DNA of 64,000 bases from CAVVSD01 sp963757125 (GCA_963757125.1 CAVWQP010000002.1:62001-126000); one strand, 5' to 3'; shown: positions 1 through 8,646, counted from the stretch's first letter. Notes: generated by a model not told the origin, from the letters alone. Program-made: numbers and translations.

Positions 1-350
1 TCTCGAACTTCTTCGTCGGCCTGATCGTCGTCGCCATCGTGGGCAACGCCGCCGAGCACTGGGTCGCCGTCTACTTCGCGATGAAGGACAAGATGGACCT
101 GACCGTGAACATCGCGATCGGCTCGAGCGCCCAGATCGCGCTGTTCGTCGCGCCCGTGCTCGTCCTCCTGTCCTTCATCGTCGGGCCGAACCCCATGGCG
201 CTGGTCTTCAACGGCTACGAGCTGGGCGCGGTCGTCCTGGCGCTCCTCATCGCGAACCTGGTCATCGCCGACGGCGAGTCCAACTGGTACGAGGGCCTGC
301 AGCTGCTCGCCGTCTACGCGGTGCTCGGGGTCGTCTTCTTCTACGCATGA
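1..350 (+). CDS. Ca2+/H+ exchanger (CaCA superfamily), C-terminal part
   Basis: The gene enters from the left edge in the frame whose codons begin at base 3, so its start lies outside the window. The visible 115 or so residues carry the GNAAEH motif, in which the acidic residue of the alpha repeat binds the cation. This is followed by SSAQIALFVAPVLVL and three hydrophobic helices, the typical C-terminal half of a cax/ChaA antiporter that exports Ca2+ in exchange for protons. Its stop overlaps the next start (ATGA), so it is probably translated together with the TerC gene, and both concern metal ions. The exact ion is not shown by the sequence. Confidence 0.9.
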   Translation, partial: SNFFVGLIVVAIVGNAAEHWVAVYFAMKDKMDLTVNIAIGSSAQIALFVAPVLVLLSFIVGPNPMALVFNGYELGAVVLALLIANLVIADGESNWYEGLQLLAVYAVLGVVFFYA

Positions 351-1297
351 TCAGCGGCCCGCTGCCGTGGCTCGTCCTGAGCGTCGTCGTGGTCGTGCTG
401 CTCTGGCTCGACCTGCACTTCTTCGCGCGGGGGCGTGAGCCGAGCTTCCGCGAGGGCCTGATCTGGTCGATCGGCTGGCTCGTGCTCAGCCTGCTCGTCG
501 CGGTCGGCTTCGCGCTGGCGGGCGACTCGGAGGACGCGGTCACCTACACGACCGTCTACCTCATCGAGCGCTCGCTCTCGCTCGACAACCTCTTCGTCTT
601 CATCCTGCTCTTCGGCTACTTCGGCGTGGCCGAGGAGTACCGCGCGCGGGTGCTGTTCTACGGCATCGCGGCGGCGCTCGTGCTGCGCGGCTTCGCGATC
701 CTCGCCGGCGTCGCGCTCATCGAGACGTTCCACTTCGTCATCTACCTGCTCGGGGCGACGCTGCTGTTCCTCTCCTACCGGATCCTCCGCGGCGTCGAGG
801 AGAACGTCGACCCGGACAAGAACATCGTCGTCCGCGGCGTGCGGCGCGTGTTCCCGGTCAGCGGCGACTTCCACGGCACGAAGATGTTCGTCCGCGAGGA
901 CGGCAAGCGCTACGCGACGCCGCTGCTCGTCTGCCTCGCGGCGGTCGTCGCGGCGGACATCGCGTTCGCCGTCGACTCGATCCCCGCGGCGTTCGCGATC
1001 ACCCGCGACTCCTTCATCATCTGGATGGCGAACGTCTTCGCGCTGCTCGGCATGCGCGCGCTGTTCGTGCTCGTCGAGGGCCTGATCAGGCGCTTCCGCT
1101 ACCTCAACCAGACGGTCGCGATCGTGCTCGCGGTCGTCGCGGTGAAGCTGCTCATCGAGGACCTCTACAAGGTGGGGCCGGCGGCGAGCCTCGCCATCGT
1201 CGCCGTCGTGTTCGGGGTGGGGATCATCGCCTCGGTGATCGCCGACCGCCGCGATCCGGAGGCCACCGAGCACCAGGCCGACCGGCTCCCGGGCTAG
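347..1297 (+). CDS. TerC family integral membrane protein (Alx-like)
   Basis: 316 residues with about eight membrane helices. It has the TerC hallmarks: an acidic run ERSLSLDNLFVF in an early helix and DIAFAVDSIPAAFAIT in the second half, whose intramembrane aspartates are thought to bind metal. Family members such as Alx are linked to Mn2+ export or to metal loading of exported enzymes. The ATG overlaps the stop of the cation exchanger (ATGA), supporting a two-gene metal-homeostasis operon. The stop codon also overlaps the stop of the opposing gene by three bases (ctag). Function is by family; no tellurite resistance is implied. Confidence 0.9.
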   Translation: MISGPLPWLVLSVVVVVLLWLDLHFFARGREPSFREGLIWSIGWLVLSLLVAVGFALAGDSEDAVTYTTVYLIERSLSLDNLFVFILLFGYFGVAEEYRARVLFYGIAAALVLRGFAILAGVALIETFHFVIYLLGATLLFLSYRILRGVEENVDPDKNIVVRGVRRVFPVSGDFHGTKMFVREDGKRYATPLLVCLAAVVAADIAFAVDSIPAAFAITRDSFIIWMANVFALLGMRALFVLVEGLIRRFRYLNQTVAIVLAVVAVKLLIEDLYKVGPAASLAIVAVVFGVGIIASVIADRRDPEATEHQADRLPG

Positions 1298-1620
1298 GAC
1301 TCCTCGTCGGGGTCCAGCGTCTCGAGCTCCTCCTCGTCGTCCTCCTCCACGGCGTCGTCGCCGGACTCGCCGCGGTCGCCCGCGGGGTCGTAGCGCGCCT
1401 GGAAGTCGTGCACGAGCTCGTCGCGACGGTGCTCGTCGACGGGAGCCTCGTCGGACACGAGGACCCACTCGCCCTCGTCGTCGTCGGCTCCCTCGAAGAC
1501 CTCGGAGCCGATGTCGGCGGAGTCGTCGACGACGATGAGGATCTCGGTCTCCGGGTGCACGTAGGTGCCGGGGCGGACGACGAGGTCGTCCAGGTCGAAG
1601 CGGCGCAGGGCGCGGGCCAT
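1294..1620 (-). CDS. Hypothetical acidic protein, 108 aa
   Basis: Not recognised as a named family. The protein begins MARALRRFDLDDLVVRPGTY and becomes strongly acidic, ending in a D/E-rich tail (about residues 84-108) that is probably disordered. No signal peptide or membrane segment is visible. The ATG at 1620 is chosen because the N-terminal half then reads as an ordered beta-rich segment and because a divergent gene's regulatory region lies just upstream. It ends convergent with the TerC gene. Function unknown; soluble and cytoplasmic by composition. Confidence 0.65.
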   Translation of the reverse strand: MARALRRFDLDDLVVRPGTYVHPETEILIVVDDSADIGSEVFEGADDDEGEWVLVSDEAPVDEHRRDELVHDFQARYDPAGDRGESGDDAVEEDDEEELETLDPDEES

Positions 1621-1676
1621 GCGGGCTCTTGTAGCAGAGGCCGACGTGAGCAGCCACTCATGGGCGCTGTCCGTTA

Positions 1677-1698
1677 CGATTGACTGACGAGTCAATCG
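1677..1698. promoter_or_regulatory. Perfect palindromic operator upstream of acyl-CoA dehydrogenase
   Basis: A 22-base element with perfect 9-base arms (CGATTGACT and AGTCAATCG) around GACG. The core TTGACT-N4-AGTCAA resembles operators of TetR-family regulators of fatty-acid and branched-chain degradation genes. It lies 25 bases before the acyl-CoA dehydrogenase start, where a repressor would block initiation. No regulator gene is adjacent, so any repressor would be encoded elsewhere. Confidence 0.65.
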
Positions 1699-1723
1699 CC
1701 CACCGGGTTCCGAGGAGACGTAC

Positions 1724-2894
1724 ATGGTCGATTTCCGGCTGTCGGACGACACGAAGGCGCTGCGGGAGCTCGCCCACGACTTCGCCGAGCGCGAGATGCG
1801 CCCGGTCGCCGCCGAGCTCGACCGCGACGGCACCTGGCCCGACGACGTCCTGCGCAAGGCGTGGGAGGTCGGGCTCATGAACATCCACACGCCCGAGGAG
1901 TACGGCGGCGTCGCGCTGTCGTCGTTCGACGGCGTCGTCGTGCAGGAGGAGCTGGCCTGGGGCTGCTCGGGCATCCAGACCTCGCTCGGCGCGAACGGGC
2001 TCGCCGCCACGCCGATCCTCATCGCGGGATCCGACGAGATCAAGCGCGAGTACCTCTCGATGATGACCGAGGAGTACAAGCTCTCCTCGTTCGCGCTCAC
2101 CGAGCCCGACGCGGGATTCCGACGTCTCGAGCATGCGCACGCGCGCCGTCCGCAAGGGTGACTCCTACGTCATCAACGGCTCGAAGTGCTTCATCACCAA
2201 CGGCGGCTACGCCGACTGGTTCACCGTCTTCGCCAAGACCGATCCCGATGCCGGCAACCGCGGCATCTCGGCGTTCGTCGTCCCCAAGGACGACACGGTC
2301 ACGGTGGACAAGAAGGAAGACAAGATGGGCCAGCGGGCGTCGAACACGGCGACGATCACGTTCAACGACACCGTGATCCCCGCGAAGAACCTGCTCGGCG
2401 TCGAGAACAAGGGCTTCAACATCGCGATGGCGACGCTCGACAACACGCGCCCCGGCACGGCCGCGATGGCGGTCGGCATCGCCCGGGCGGCGTTCGAGCA
2501 CGCCTGCGAGTACTCCAAGGAGCGCGTCCAGTTCGGCGTGCCGATCGCGATGCACCAGGCGATCCAGTTCCTCATCGCCGACATGGCGACGGAGATCGAG
2601 GCGTCGCGGCTGCTGACCTGGCAGTCGGCGGTGCTGCTCGACCAGGGGCAGCGCAACACGCTGCAGTCCTCGCACGCGAAGCGCTTCGCGTGCGACACGG
2701 CGATGAAGGTCACCACCGACGCCGTCCAGGTCTACGGCGGCTACGGCTACATCAAGGACTACCCGGTCGAGAAGCTCATGCGGGACGCGAAGATCATGCA
2801 GCTCTACGAGGGCACGTCGCAGATCCAGCGGATGGTCATCGCGCGCGAGACGCTGGCGCCGCGGAGGACGCCAGCGCCGGTCGCGGTGGGCTAG
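1724..2894 (+). pseudogene. Acyl-CoA dehydrogenase, single-base frameshift
   Basis: FAD-dependent enzyme for the first step of fatty-acyl-CoA beta-oxidation. The N-terminal part (MVDFRLSDDTKALRELAHDF to SSFALTEPDAG) and the rest (ITNGGYADWFTVF to LYEGTSQIQRMVIARE, containing the catalytic-type Glu in YEGTSQIQR) lie in different frames. At 2114-2120 the sequence reads GGATTCC where GGATCC would restore the family sequence TEPDAGSDVSSMRT. One extra T at 2117/2118 therefore splits the gene. Corrected length is 389 residues, the normal family size. A GAGGAG ribosome site precedes the ATG. The break is either a sequencing error or a recent mutation. Confidence 0.9.
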
Positions 2895-3343
2895 CCGCTA
2901 GCCCGGGGGATCAGGCCGAGCTGCTGGAGCACGGCGACGCCGTCGTCGAGCCCGACCTCCTCGGCGATCATGCCGTCGACGACCTTGATGATGGTCGTGC
3001 CGGTGAACTCCATCGTCCTGCCCGACCCGGCCGGCAGGGATCCGACGGGGAGATCGTCGAACGCGGGGCCGGTGTGGGTCCCGCCGCCCTTCCACTGGCC
3101 GACGACGTAGTCGCCCTCGGCGATGAGGTCGGCGGTCGCGCCGAAGCCGAGATCGGGGAAGGCCTCGCGGAACGCCAGCGCGAACTCGCGGACCTCGTCG
3201 CGGCCGCGGAGCGGCTTGTGCAGCGAGTACTCGAAGCGGATGTCCGGGGCGGCCAGCTCGTCGATGACGCCGGCGTCGAAGTCGTCGCCCCAGAAGTCCG
3301 TGAACCAACGGACGACGACGGCCTTGTTGTCTTCGGCAGACAT
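2891..3343 (-). CDS. SnoaL-like / ester cyclase family protein (NTF2 fold)
   Basis: 150 residues beginning MSAEDNKAVVVRWFTDFWGD. The pattern of an N-terminal helix, DELAAPDIRFEYS, REFALAFREAFPDL and a final strand TGTTIIKVVDGMIAEEVGLDDG is that of SnoaL-like ester cyclases in the NTF2-like fold. Such proteins bind small hydrophobic molecules; catalysis cannot be predicted here. The ATG at 3343 follows a GAGGAGGA ribosome site. The gene converges on the acyl-CoA dehydrogenase, overlapping its stop by three bases. Confidence 0.8.
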   Translation of the reverse strand: MSAEDNKAVVVRWFTDFWGDDFDAGVIDELAAPDIRFEYSLHKPLRGRDEVREFALAFREAFPDLGFGATADLIAEGDYVVGQWKGGGTHTGPAFDDLPVGSLPAGSGRTMEFTGTTIIKVVDGMIAEEVGLDDGVAVLQQLGLIPRASG

Positions 3344-3417
3344 GCGTGGGTCCTCCTCGTGAGGGGATGGGAGACAGCGGTGTGCAAACGCCGTCCGCCT
3401 GCCGGATGTGAGGTCGG

Positions 3418-4308
3418 CTAGCGCTCCATCTCCCACAGGATCGGGTCGCCGATCGCGATCGTGGCGCCGAGCTCGCGCAGCACGCTCGCGAGCATCTCGC
3501 GGCGGATCGCCCCGTACTCGAGGACGTGGGCGAACACGCCGCCGTAGGTGAACGACTGCGGCGGCTCGCAGAGCGCGTCGACGAAGGCGTCGTCCCACGC
3601 GCCGCGGTCGCGCAGCGAGCGGGCGATGCGCTCGAAGCCCTTCGCGGCCGCCTCGAAGCGCTCGGTGAGCGACGCCTCGGGTCGCGGCTCGGGCGTCGGG
3701 AGCCCGGCCATCGCGGCGACCCAGACCTCGAGCGTGAAGACGAGGCGCTCGCACATCGTCGCCGCGTCGGCCTCCTCGCCCTCGAACCACATGGCGACGA
3801 AGCCGGGCCGCAGCGGGCGGGCCAGCGCGTCGGGCGGCAGCGCCGCGGCGGCGGCGAGGAGCTCGCGGCTGCGGTCGAGGTGGTGGGAGACCATGCGCTC
3901 GGTGAGGTCGCGGCCGTTGCCGCGGGACGCTCCAGGCAGCAGCAGGCCGGCCGGCGGGTGGAAGTGGATGCCGTTCGGCGCGACGAGCTCGACCGGCCCG
4001 TCGTAGGCCGACGGCGCAGCGCCGAAGGCGCGGCTGAACGCCCGCGAGAACGCGGCGAGCGATCCGTAGCCCGCCGCGACCGCCGCCTCGGTCGGCGTCG
4101 CGGAGCCCGTGCGCAGCTGCCAGGCCGCGCGCTCGAGCAGGAGGCGGCGGCGCAGCCCGACGGGGGACTCGCCGGTCGCCGCCGCGAGCAGGCGGTCGAG
4201 GTGGTCGCGCGAGAAGCCGGCCTGGCGCGCCAGGCCGCGACCGTCCGCGTCCGGATGGTCCAGCGAGTCCACGACGAGGTCGATGAGTCCGCGAAGCCGG
4301 TCGGTCAT
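3418..4308 (-). CDS. AraC-type transcriptional regulator with C-terminal DinB-like domain
   Basis: 296 residues. The N-terminal third (about residues 1-95) contains two helix-turn-helix units: GRGLARQAGFSRDHLDRLLAA, then PTEAAVAAGYGSLAAFSRAFS followed by FGAAPSAY, the classic AraC/XylS DNA-binding signature. The rest has an SHHLDRSRELLAAAAALPPD segment and helical composition typical of DinB/YfiT-like domains, which often bind a metal or small thiol. It is divergent from the FMN-binding protein gene, with 60 bases between the starts, and so may regulate it. The combination is known among actinobacterial one-component regulators; the signal is unknown. Confidence 0.85.
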   Translation of the reverse strand: MTDRLRGLIDLVVDSLDHPDADGRGLARQAGFSRDHLDRLLAAATGESPVGLRRRLLLERAAWQLRTGSATPTEAAVAAGYGSLAAFSRAFSRAFGAAPSAYDGPVELVAPNGIHFHPPAGLLLPGASRGNGRDLTERMVSHHLDRSRELLAAAAALPPDALARPLRPGFVAMWFEGEEADAATMCERLVFTLEVWVAAMAGLPTPEPRPEASLTERFEAAAKGFERIARSLRDRGAWDDAFVDALCEPPQSFTYGGVFAHVLEYGAIRREMLASVLRELGATIAIGDPILWEMER

Positions 4309-4340
4309 GGCTTGATCGTCTTCGACATCCTGCTCGACGC

Positions 4341-4357
4341 GGCGGCGACGCGCCGCC
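4341..4357. promoter_or_regulatory. Inverted repeat between divergent regulator and FMN-binding protein genes
   Basis: Perfect 7-base arms GGCGGCG and CGCCGCC separated by ACG lie between the divergent starts at 4308 and 4369. A regulator site is plausible by position. The arms are pure G/C in a GC-rich genome, so chance is not excluded. Confidence 0.3.
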
Positions 4358-4368
4358 ACCGTGGGCGC

Positions 4369-4836
4369 ATGTCCAGTTGGTCGCAGTTCGAACTCCAGGC
4401 GCCCGGGCTCGCCGCGAGCGTCCGCACGCGCCTCGACGCGCACGTCCACAAGACGATCGCCACCCTGCGCCGCGACGGCTCGCCGCGCATCTCCGGGACC
4501 GAGACCCGGCTCGCCGACGGCGAGCTGTGGATCGGGTCGATGTGGCAGGCGCTCAAGGCGCGCGACCTCCAGCGCGATCCGCGCTACGCGCTGCACAGCG
4601 GATCCGACGACCCGCCCGAGTGGCCCGGCGACGCGAAGCTCTCGGGCGTGGTGGAGGAGATCACCGACCCCGAGGTCGTGCGGAAGATGAACGGCGAGGT
4701 CACGGAGGGGCCCTCGCACCTGTTCCGGCTCGACCTGAGCGAGGTCTCGGTCGTCGGCCTGAACGAGGCGAGGGACAAGATCGTCATCGAGCTCTGGCAC
4801 CCTGGGGAGGAGGTCCGGCGCATCGAGCGGGCCTGA
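4369..4836 (+). CDS. Pyridoxamine 5'-phosphate oxidase-like FMN-binding protein
   Basis: 155 residues starting MSSWSQFELQAPGLAASVRT. The segment HKTIATLRRDGSPRISGTE followed by ELWIGSMWQALKARDLQRDP is the split-barrel flavin-binding fold of the PPOX family. In actinobacteria these proteins are mostly F420- or FMN-dependent oxidoreductases, or bind heme products, rather than true PNPOx enzymes. The ATG at 4369 is used because the upstream in-frame sequence has no family similarity. It is divergent from the AraC-type regulator, which suggests regulation by it. The substrate is unknown. Confidence 0.8.
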   Translation: MSSWSQFELQAPGLAASVRTRLDAHVHKTIATLRRDGSPRISGTETRLADGELWIGSMWQALKARDLQRDPRYALHSGSDDPPEWPGDAKLSGVVEEITDPEVVRKMNGEVTEGPSHLFRLDLSEVSVVGLNEARDKIVIELWHPGEEVRRIERA

Positions 4837-4869
4837 GCGTGGAAATGCCTGAATCCCGGTCGGGACTGA

Positions 4870-4875
4870 TACCTT
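4870..4875 (+). promoter_or_regulatory. -10 element TACCTT of the siroheme reductase gene
   Basis: TACCTT matches the actinobacterial -10 pattern TANNNT and ends eight bases before the ATG at 4884, so the transcript is probably leaderless. A short inverted repeat TCCCG-GT-CGGGA (about 4854-4865) lies just upstream. Confidence 0.5.
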
Positions 4876-4883
4876 CAGAGCGC

Positions 4884-6707
4884 ATGGAGCCCGCTTCGAT
4901 CCCCGCGACGAAGAAGGGCCGCGGCTCGATCGAGGACCCCGAGGTCCTCGAGAACGTTCCCGGCCACATCATCCCGGTCCTCGAGCGCGAGTTCGACGAC
5001 TTCGACACCACAGCCGCGAAGTTCATGCGCGGCGAGATGGAGGAGCCGGAGTTCATCGGGTTCCGCCTCAAGCAGGGCGTCTACGGCCAGCGCCAGCCCG
5101 ACGTCCAGATGATCCGCGTGAAGCTGCCGATGGGCGGCGTCACGCCCGAGCAGCTCGAGACCTTCGCCGACGTCATCGAGGACTACGCGCCCCTCAAGAA
5201 GGGGCACATCACGACGCGGCAGAACATCCAGATCCACCACGTCCCGCTGCCGGACGCGGCCCAGCTCATCCGCCGGATCTCCGACTCCGGGCTCTCCAGC
5301 CGGGAGGGCTGCGGCAACACCGTCCGCAACGTCACCGGCGACCCGTTCGCCGGCGTCTCGACCGACGAGCTGTTCGACCTCACGCCGTACGCCGGGGCCT
5401 ACGTGCGCTACTTCGTGCGTCACCCGACGACGCAGCTCATGCCGCGCAAGATCAAGACGGCGTTCGAGTCCGCGCCCGAGTCGGACCGTTCGCTGACCGG
5501 CATCCACGACATCGCCTTCATCGCGCGTGAGCGCGACGGGGTGCGGGGCGTCGAGGTCCGCGTCGGCGGCGGCACGTCGATCATGCCGCGCGTCGCGCCG
5601 ACGCTCTACGACTTCGTCGGGCTCGACGACGGCGAGTACCTCGAGGTCGCCGAGGCCGTCTTCCGCATCTTCGACCGCCAGGACTGGCTGCGCGTGAACC
5701 GCGCCCGGGCGCGCATCAAGGTGCTCGTCGACAAGATCGGCATCGACGAGATGCGCCGGCTCGTGGACGAGGAGCGCGAGGGCGACTGGGTCGCCGAGCG
5801 CGAGTTCGACGTCGAGGGCCTGCGCCTGGACGTGGACGAGGAGGAGCGCGCGCCGGGGGTCCCGTCGGTGTACGCGTCGCCCAACGGCGACGGCTCTGAG
5901 TTCGAGCGCTTCCGCTCGTCCAACGTCACCGCGCAGCGCCAGGCCGGCTTCTCGTCGGTCCAGGTGCACGTGCCGCGCGGCGATCTCTCGCCCGAGCAGC
6001 TGCGCGCGCTGGCCGACATCGCGCGGCGCTACTCCGGCGGCTGGGTGCGGACGACCGTGCACCAGAACATCGTCCTGCGCTGGGTGCGCGACGAGACCGT
6101 CTACGAGGTCTGGCGCGCGCTCGACGACCTCGGCCTCGGCGAGGCGGGTGCGGACGAGATCAACGACGTCGTCTCGTGCCCCGGCACCGACTCGTGCAAG
6201 CTCGGCATCACGAGCTCCATGGGCCTGAACGCCGCGGTCCGCGAGCGCATCGCGGCGATGGGGATCACCGACCCGCTGACGCGGCGGATCCACGTGAAGA
6301 TGAGCGGCTGCCCGAACGGCTGCAGCCAGCACCACATCGCGAACATCGGCTTCTACGGCGCGTCGATCCGCGCGGGCGACCACACGATCCCCGCGTACGT
6401 CGCGCACATCGGTGGCAACTTCGAGAACGGCGACATCGTCTACGGCCAGCGGCTGAAGGTGCGCCTGCCGGCCAAGCGCGCCCCCGAGGCGGTCGAGCGC
6501 TGGATCCGCCTGTACGAGGCGGGCCGTGAGGACGGCGAGGTGTTCAACGACTTCGCCTCCCGCGTCGGCGCCCAGGCGTTCGAGGACGAGGTCCGCGATC
6601 TCGCGATGCCGGTCGAGTTCGGCCTCGACACGATGGACCAGTTCATCGACTGGACGAAGAACGCTCCCTTCGTCGTGCAGCGCGGCGAGGGCGAGTGCGC
6701 GGTCTGA
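4884..6707 (+). CDS. Ferredoxin-dependent nitrite/sulfite reductase
   Basis: 607 residues. The protein has two copies of the ferredoxin-like half domain (about residues 55-130 and 345-410, each with THxN: HITTRQNIQIHH, TTVHQNIVLRW) and two siroheme/4Fe-4S regions. The four cluster cysteines are visible as SCPGTDSC and SGCPNGC (Cys432, 438, 476 and 480), the last bridging cluster and siroheme. It catalyses six-electron reduction of nitrite to ammonia or sulfite to sulfide. The two cannot be told apart by eye. The APS-reductase operon at 22.8-28.4 kb would need a sulfite reductase, while no nitrate reductase is in the window. ATG 4884 fits a leaderless promoter; an in-frame ATG also exists at 4845. 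Confidence 0.92.
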   Translation: MEPASIPATKKGRGSIEDPEVLENVPGHIIPVLEREFDDFDTTAAKFMRGEMEEPEFIGFRLKQGVYGQRQPDVQMIRVKLPMGGVTPEQLETFADVIEDYAPLKKGHITTRQNIQIHHVPLPDAAQLIRRISDSGLSSREGCGNTVRNVTGDPFAGVSTDELFDLTPYAGAYVRYFVRHPTTQLMPRKIKTAFESAPESDRSLTGIHDIAFIARERDGVRGVEVRVGGGTSIMPRVAPTLYDFVGLDDGEYLEVAEAVFRIFDRQDWLRVNRARARIKVLVDKIGIDEMRRLVDEEREGDWVAEREFDVEGLRLDVDEEERAPGVPSVYASPNGDGSEFERFRSSNVTAQRQAGFSSVQVHVPRGDLSPEQLRALADIARRYSGGWVRTTVHQNIVLRWVRDETVYEVWRALDDLGLGEAGADEINDVVSCPGTDSCKLGITSSMGLNAAVRERIAAMGITDPLTRRIHVKMSGCPNGCSQHHIANIGFYGASIRAGDHTIPAYVAHIGGNFENGDIVYGQRLKVRLPAKRAPEAVERWIRLYEAGREDGEVFNDFASRVGAQAFEDEVRDLAMPVEFGLDTMDQFIDWTKNAPFVVQRGEGECAV

Positions 6708-6846
6708 GCCCGCTCACTTGAACGGCGGAGCCGAGGAACCGCCGGCAGACGTAGCTGGCGATGAGCGCCGCCGAGCCTGCCCCACGCACGGAGCTCTGCA
6801 TGGCGGGAGCCCCCCAACCCGGCCTCGTGACGCTCGCCCTCGTGCG

Positions 6847-6852
6847 TAGGTT
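6847..6852 (+). promoter_or_regulatory. -10 element TAGGTT of the VOC gene
   Basis: TAGGTT is followed by six bases and then the ATG at 6859, a leaderless arrangement. It is the only promoter-like element seen in the 151-base gap after the siroheme reductase. Confidence 0.5.
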
Positions 6853-6858
6853 CCCGGG

Positions 6859-7227
6859 ATGAGCGTCATCCAACGGCTGGACTTCCTCGGCATCCCCTCG
6901 CAGGACGCGGACCGCGCGCGCACCTTCTACCGCGACGTCCTCGGGATGCGCCCGGACGAGCACGGCGAGTACGAGCAGTGGGCGGGTCAGACGTGCTTCG
7001 GGATCTGGCAGCCCGAGCAGCAGGGGATGCAGTTCGTGCCGCAGAAGGGCAACCCGTGGCCGCTGGGCGTCGACGACGTGCCCGCGGCGCGCGCGGAGCT
7101 CGAGGCGAAGGGCGTGCAGTTCTTCGGCGAGACGCTCGACACGGGCGTGTGCCACATGGCGTTCTTCAACGACCCGGACGGCAACGACCTGATGCTGCAT
7201 CACCGGTACGCGCCGTACGAGGACTGA
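6859..7227 (+). CDS. VOC family (glyoxalase/bleomycin resistance-like) protein
   Basis: 122 residues in the paired beta-alpha-beta-beta-beta layout of the vicinal oxygen chelate fold. The first half is IQRLDFLGIPSQDADRARTF YRDVLGM; the second is VDDVPAARAELEAKGVQF with the terminal FNDPDGNDLMLHH. The usual metal ligands include an acidic residue in the last strand; here that position reads DLMLHH, so metal binding is uncertain. It stands alone between the reductase and the ion channel. Substrate unknown. Confidence 0.85.
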   Translation: MSVIQRLDFLGIPSQDADRARTFYRDVLGMRPDEHGEYEQWAGQTCFGIWQPEQQGMQFVPQKGNPWPLGVDDVPAARAELEAKGVQFFGETLDTGVCHMAFFNDPDGNDLMLHHRYAPYED

Positions 7228-7324
7228 GGTCTCACGCGCAGCGCGCGACCGTAACCGTCGGCGCGTTGCAACGCCCGGGTAGAGCCGGCCGAGGGCTGGC
7301 GCTGCTGCCGTCGAACACCTCCGC

Positions 7325-8038
7325 GTGAACGAGCGCGCGCAGGCGATGGAACGTCGGCTGCAGTGGCCGCTGCTGGCCGCGGCCCTGCTGACCATCCCGG
7401 CCATCGTCATCGAGCAGTCCAACGTCGGCGAGCCGTTCGACACGACCGCCGTCGTCCTGAACTGGACGATCTGGACGGCGTTCCTGATCGAGATCGGGCT
7501 CATGCTGAGCGTCGTCGACGATCGGTGGCGCTGGTTGCGAGACCATCCTCTCGACGTGGCGATCGTCCTGTTGACGCCGCCGTTCCTGCCCGCAGCGCTC
7601 CAGGCGACTCGCGTCTTCCGGTTGCTGCGGCTGGTGCGCCTGATGAAGCTCGCGGTGCTGTCGAGACGCCTGCTCTCCACAGAGGGCGTCCGCGACGCGG
7701 CGGTGTTCGCGCTCATCACGATCCTCGGCGGCGGGGCTGCTTTCGCGGCAGTCGAGAACGGCCACCAAGAGCACCCGGTGACCGCGTGGGACGGGGTGTG
7801 GTGGGCCATCACCACGGTGACGACCGTCGGCTACGGCGACTTCAGCCCGAGGACCCTCGGCGGTCGAGTCATCGCGATCGTCGTCATGGTCGTGGGCATC
7901 GGGTTCGTTGCGATCATCACCGCGGCTGCAGCCGAGCGCTTCATGCGCAGCCGCGAGGCCGAGGCGGAGCGGGCCGAACTACGCGAGCGCCTGGACGAAG
8001 TTCTTCTGCGGCTCGAACGGATCGAGCGCAAGCCGTAG
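7325..8038 (+). CDS. Voltage-gated-type K+ channel
   Basis: 237 residues with about six membrane helices. A voltage-sensor-like S4 helix has arginines spaced every third residue (TRVFRLLRLVRLMKLAVLSRR). It is followed by a pore loop with the K+ selectivity filter TTVGYGD and a final pore-lining helix, then a short coiled coil (REAEAERAELRERLDEVL) that probably tetramerises the cytoplasmic end. There is no RCK/TrkA-N domain, so gating by nucleotide is unlikely. The start is a GTG at 7325; no earlier start gives a better N-terminus. Located in the cytoplasmic membrane. Confidence 0.88.
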   Translation: MNERAQAMERRLQWPLLAAALLTIPAIVIEQSNVGEPFDTTAVVLNWTIWTAFLIEIGLMLSVVDDRWRWLRDHPLDVAIVLLTPPFLPAALQATRVFRLLRLVRLMKLAVLSRRLLSTEGVRDAAVFALITILGGGAAFAAVENGHQEHPVTAWDGVWWAITTVTTVGYGDFSPRTLGGRVIAIVVMVVGIGFVAIITAAAAERFMRSREAEAERAELRERLDEVLLRLERIERKP

Positions 8039-8176
8039 GCGCGGGTGGACTTCTGCTCGGTATGCGAGCAATAGCTCACCCGACGTCCGGGCGGGCCGAT
8101 GGAATAGATCCGGCCGGGCCCGGCTCTTTCTCGATGAGACGAGAGACAGCCGTGCCCGACCCGGAAGGTGGTTCAC

Positions 8177-8589
8177 ATGCGCCTCACCCGCAAGGCGGTC
8201 ATCGCGACGTCTGTGGCCGTACTCGCGCGGTGGGCGTCACGCCCGCACTGGTCCCCGGTGGCGATGCTTACGCGCGGGGCGGCCCGGTCTGCCTGGAGAA
8301 GTTCAGCGTCCACGCGACCGAGGACTTCACCTGGGAGAGCGACGAGCCCTACCTGAAGGTCAAGACGATCTTCTGGGACGCCCCGCAGTCGATGGACGAG
8401 CCGGCGTTCGCCCCCGTCGGCGTCACCGTCCACTACGGCGACGTCGTGCAGGCCTGGGACGCCGACCCCGGCCTCGACAAGGACGACTTCATCGGCAGCG
8501 ACACGGTCACCCGCGACAAGCACGAGCTGAACTTCGAGGGAGACGACGGCGCCTGGTACAGCGCCGAGTACCAGCCGACCGCCTGCTGA
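8177..8589 (+). pseudogene. Small secreted protein, frameshift in signal peptide region
   Basis: An AAGGTGG ribosome site precedes ATG 8177, and the frame opens as a signal peptide (MRLTRKAVIATSVAVLA). The remainder, GVTPALVPGGDAYARGG PVCLEKFSVHATEDFTWE up to a C-terminal cysteine, lies in another frame. Around 8224-8230 the sequence reads CTCGCGCGGTG where CTCGCGGCGGTG would join the two, so one base is missing. The corrected product is 137 residues, exported, with one Cys near each end that could form a disulfide. No family was recognised; several aspartate-rich loops are present. Confidence 0.6.
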
Positions 8590-8646
8590 CCGCGGCGGAG
8601 AGCAACCGGTTTGGGAACAGCGAGTCTGGCAGCCCTTCTTCTCAGC

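Noticed and set aside
6708..6858. 33-codon ORF from ATG 6761 before the VOC gene
   Set aside because: Short, no ribosome site and no similarity; the stop overlaps the VOC start by chance.
8113..8124. GCCGGGCCCGGC palindrome followed by TCTTTCT as terminator of the K+ channel gene
   Set aside because: The palindrome allows only a four-base-pair stem once a loop is formed; too weak to call.
7363..8589. 408-codon open frame running through the K+ channel and into the secreted protein
   Set aside because: Only its last part is meaningful, as the displaced frame of the secreted protein; the first part is a shadow of the channel gene.
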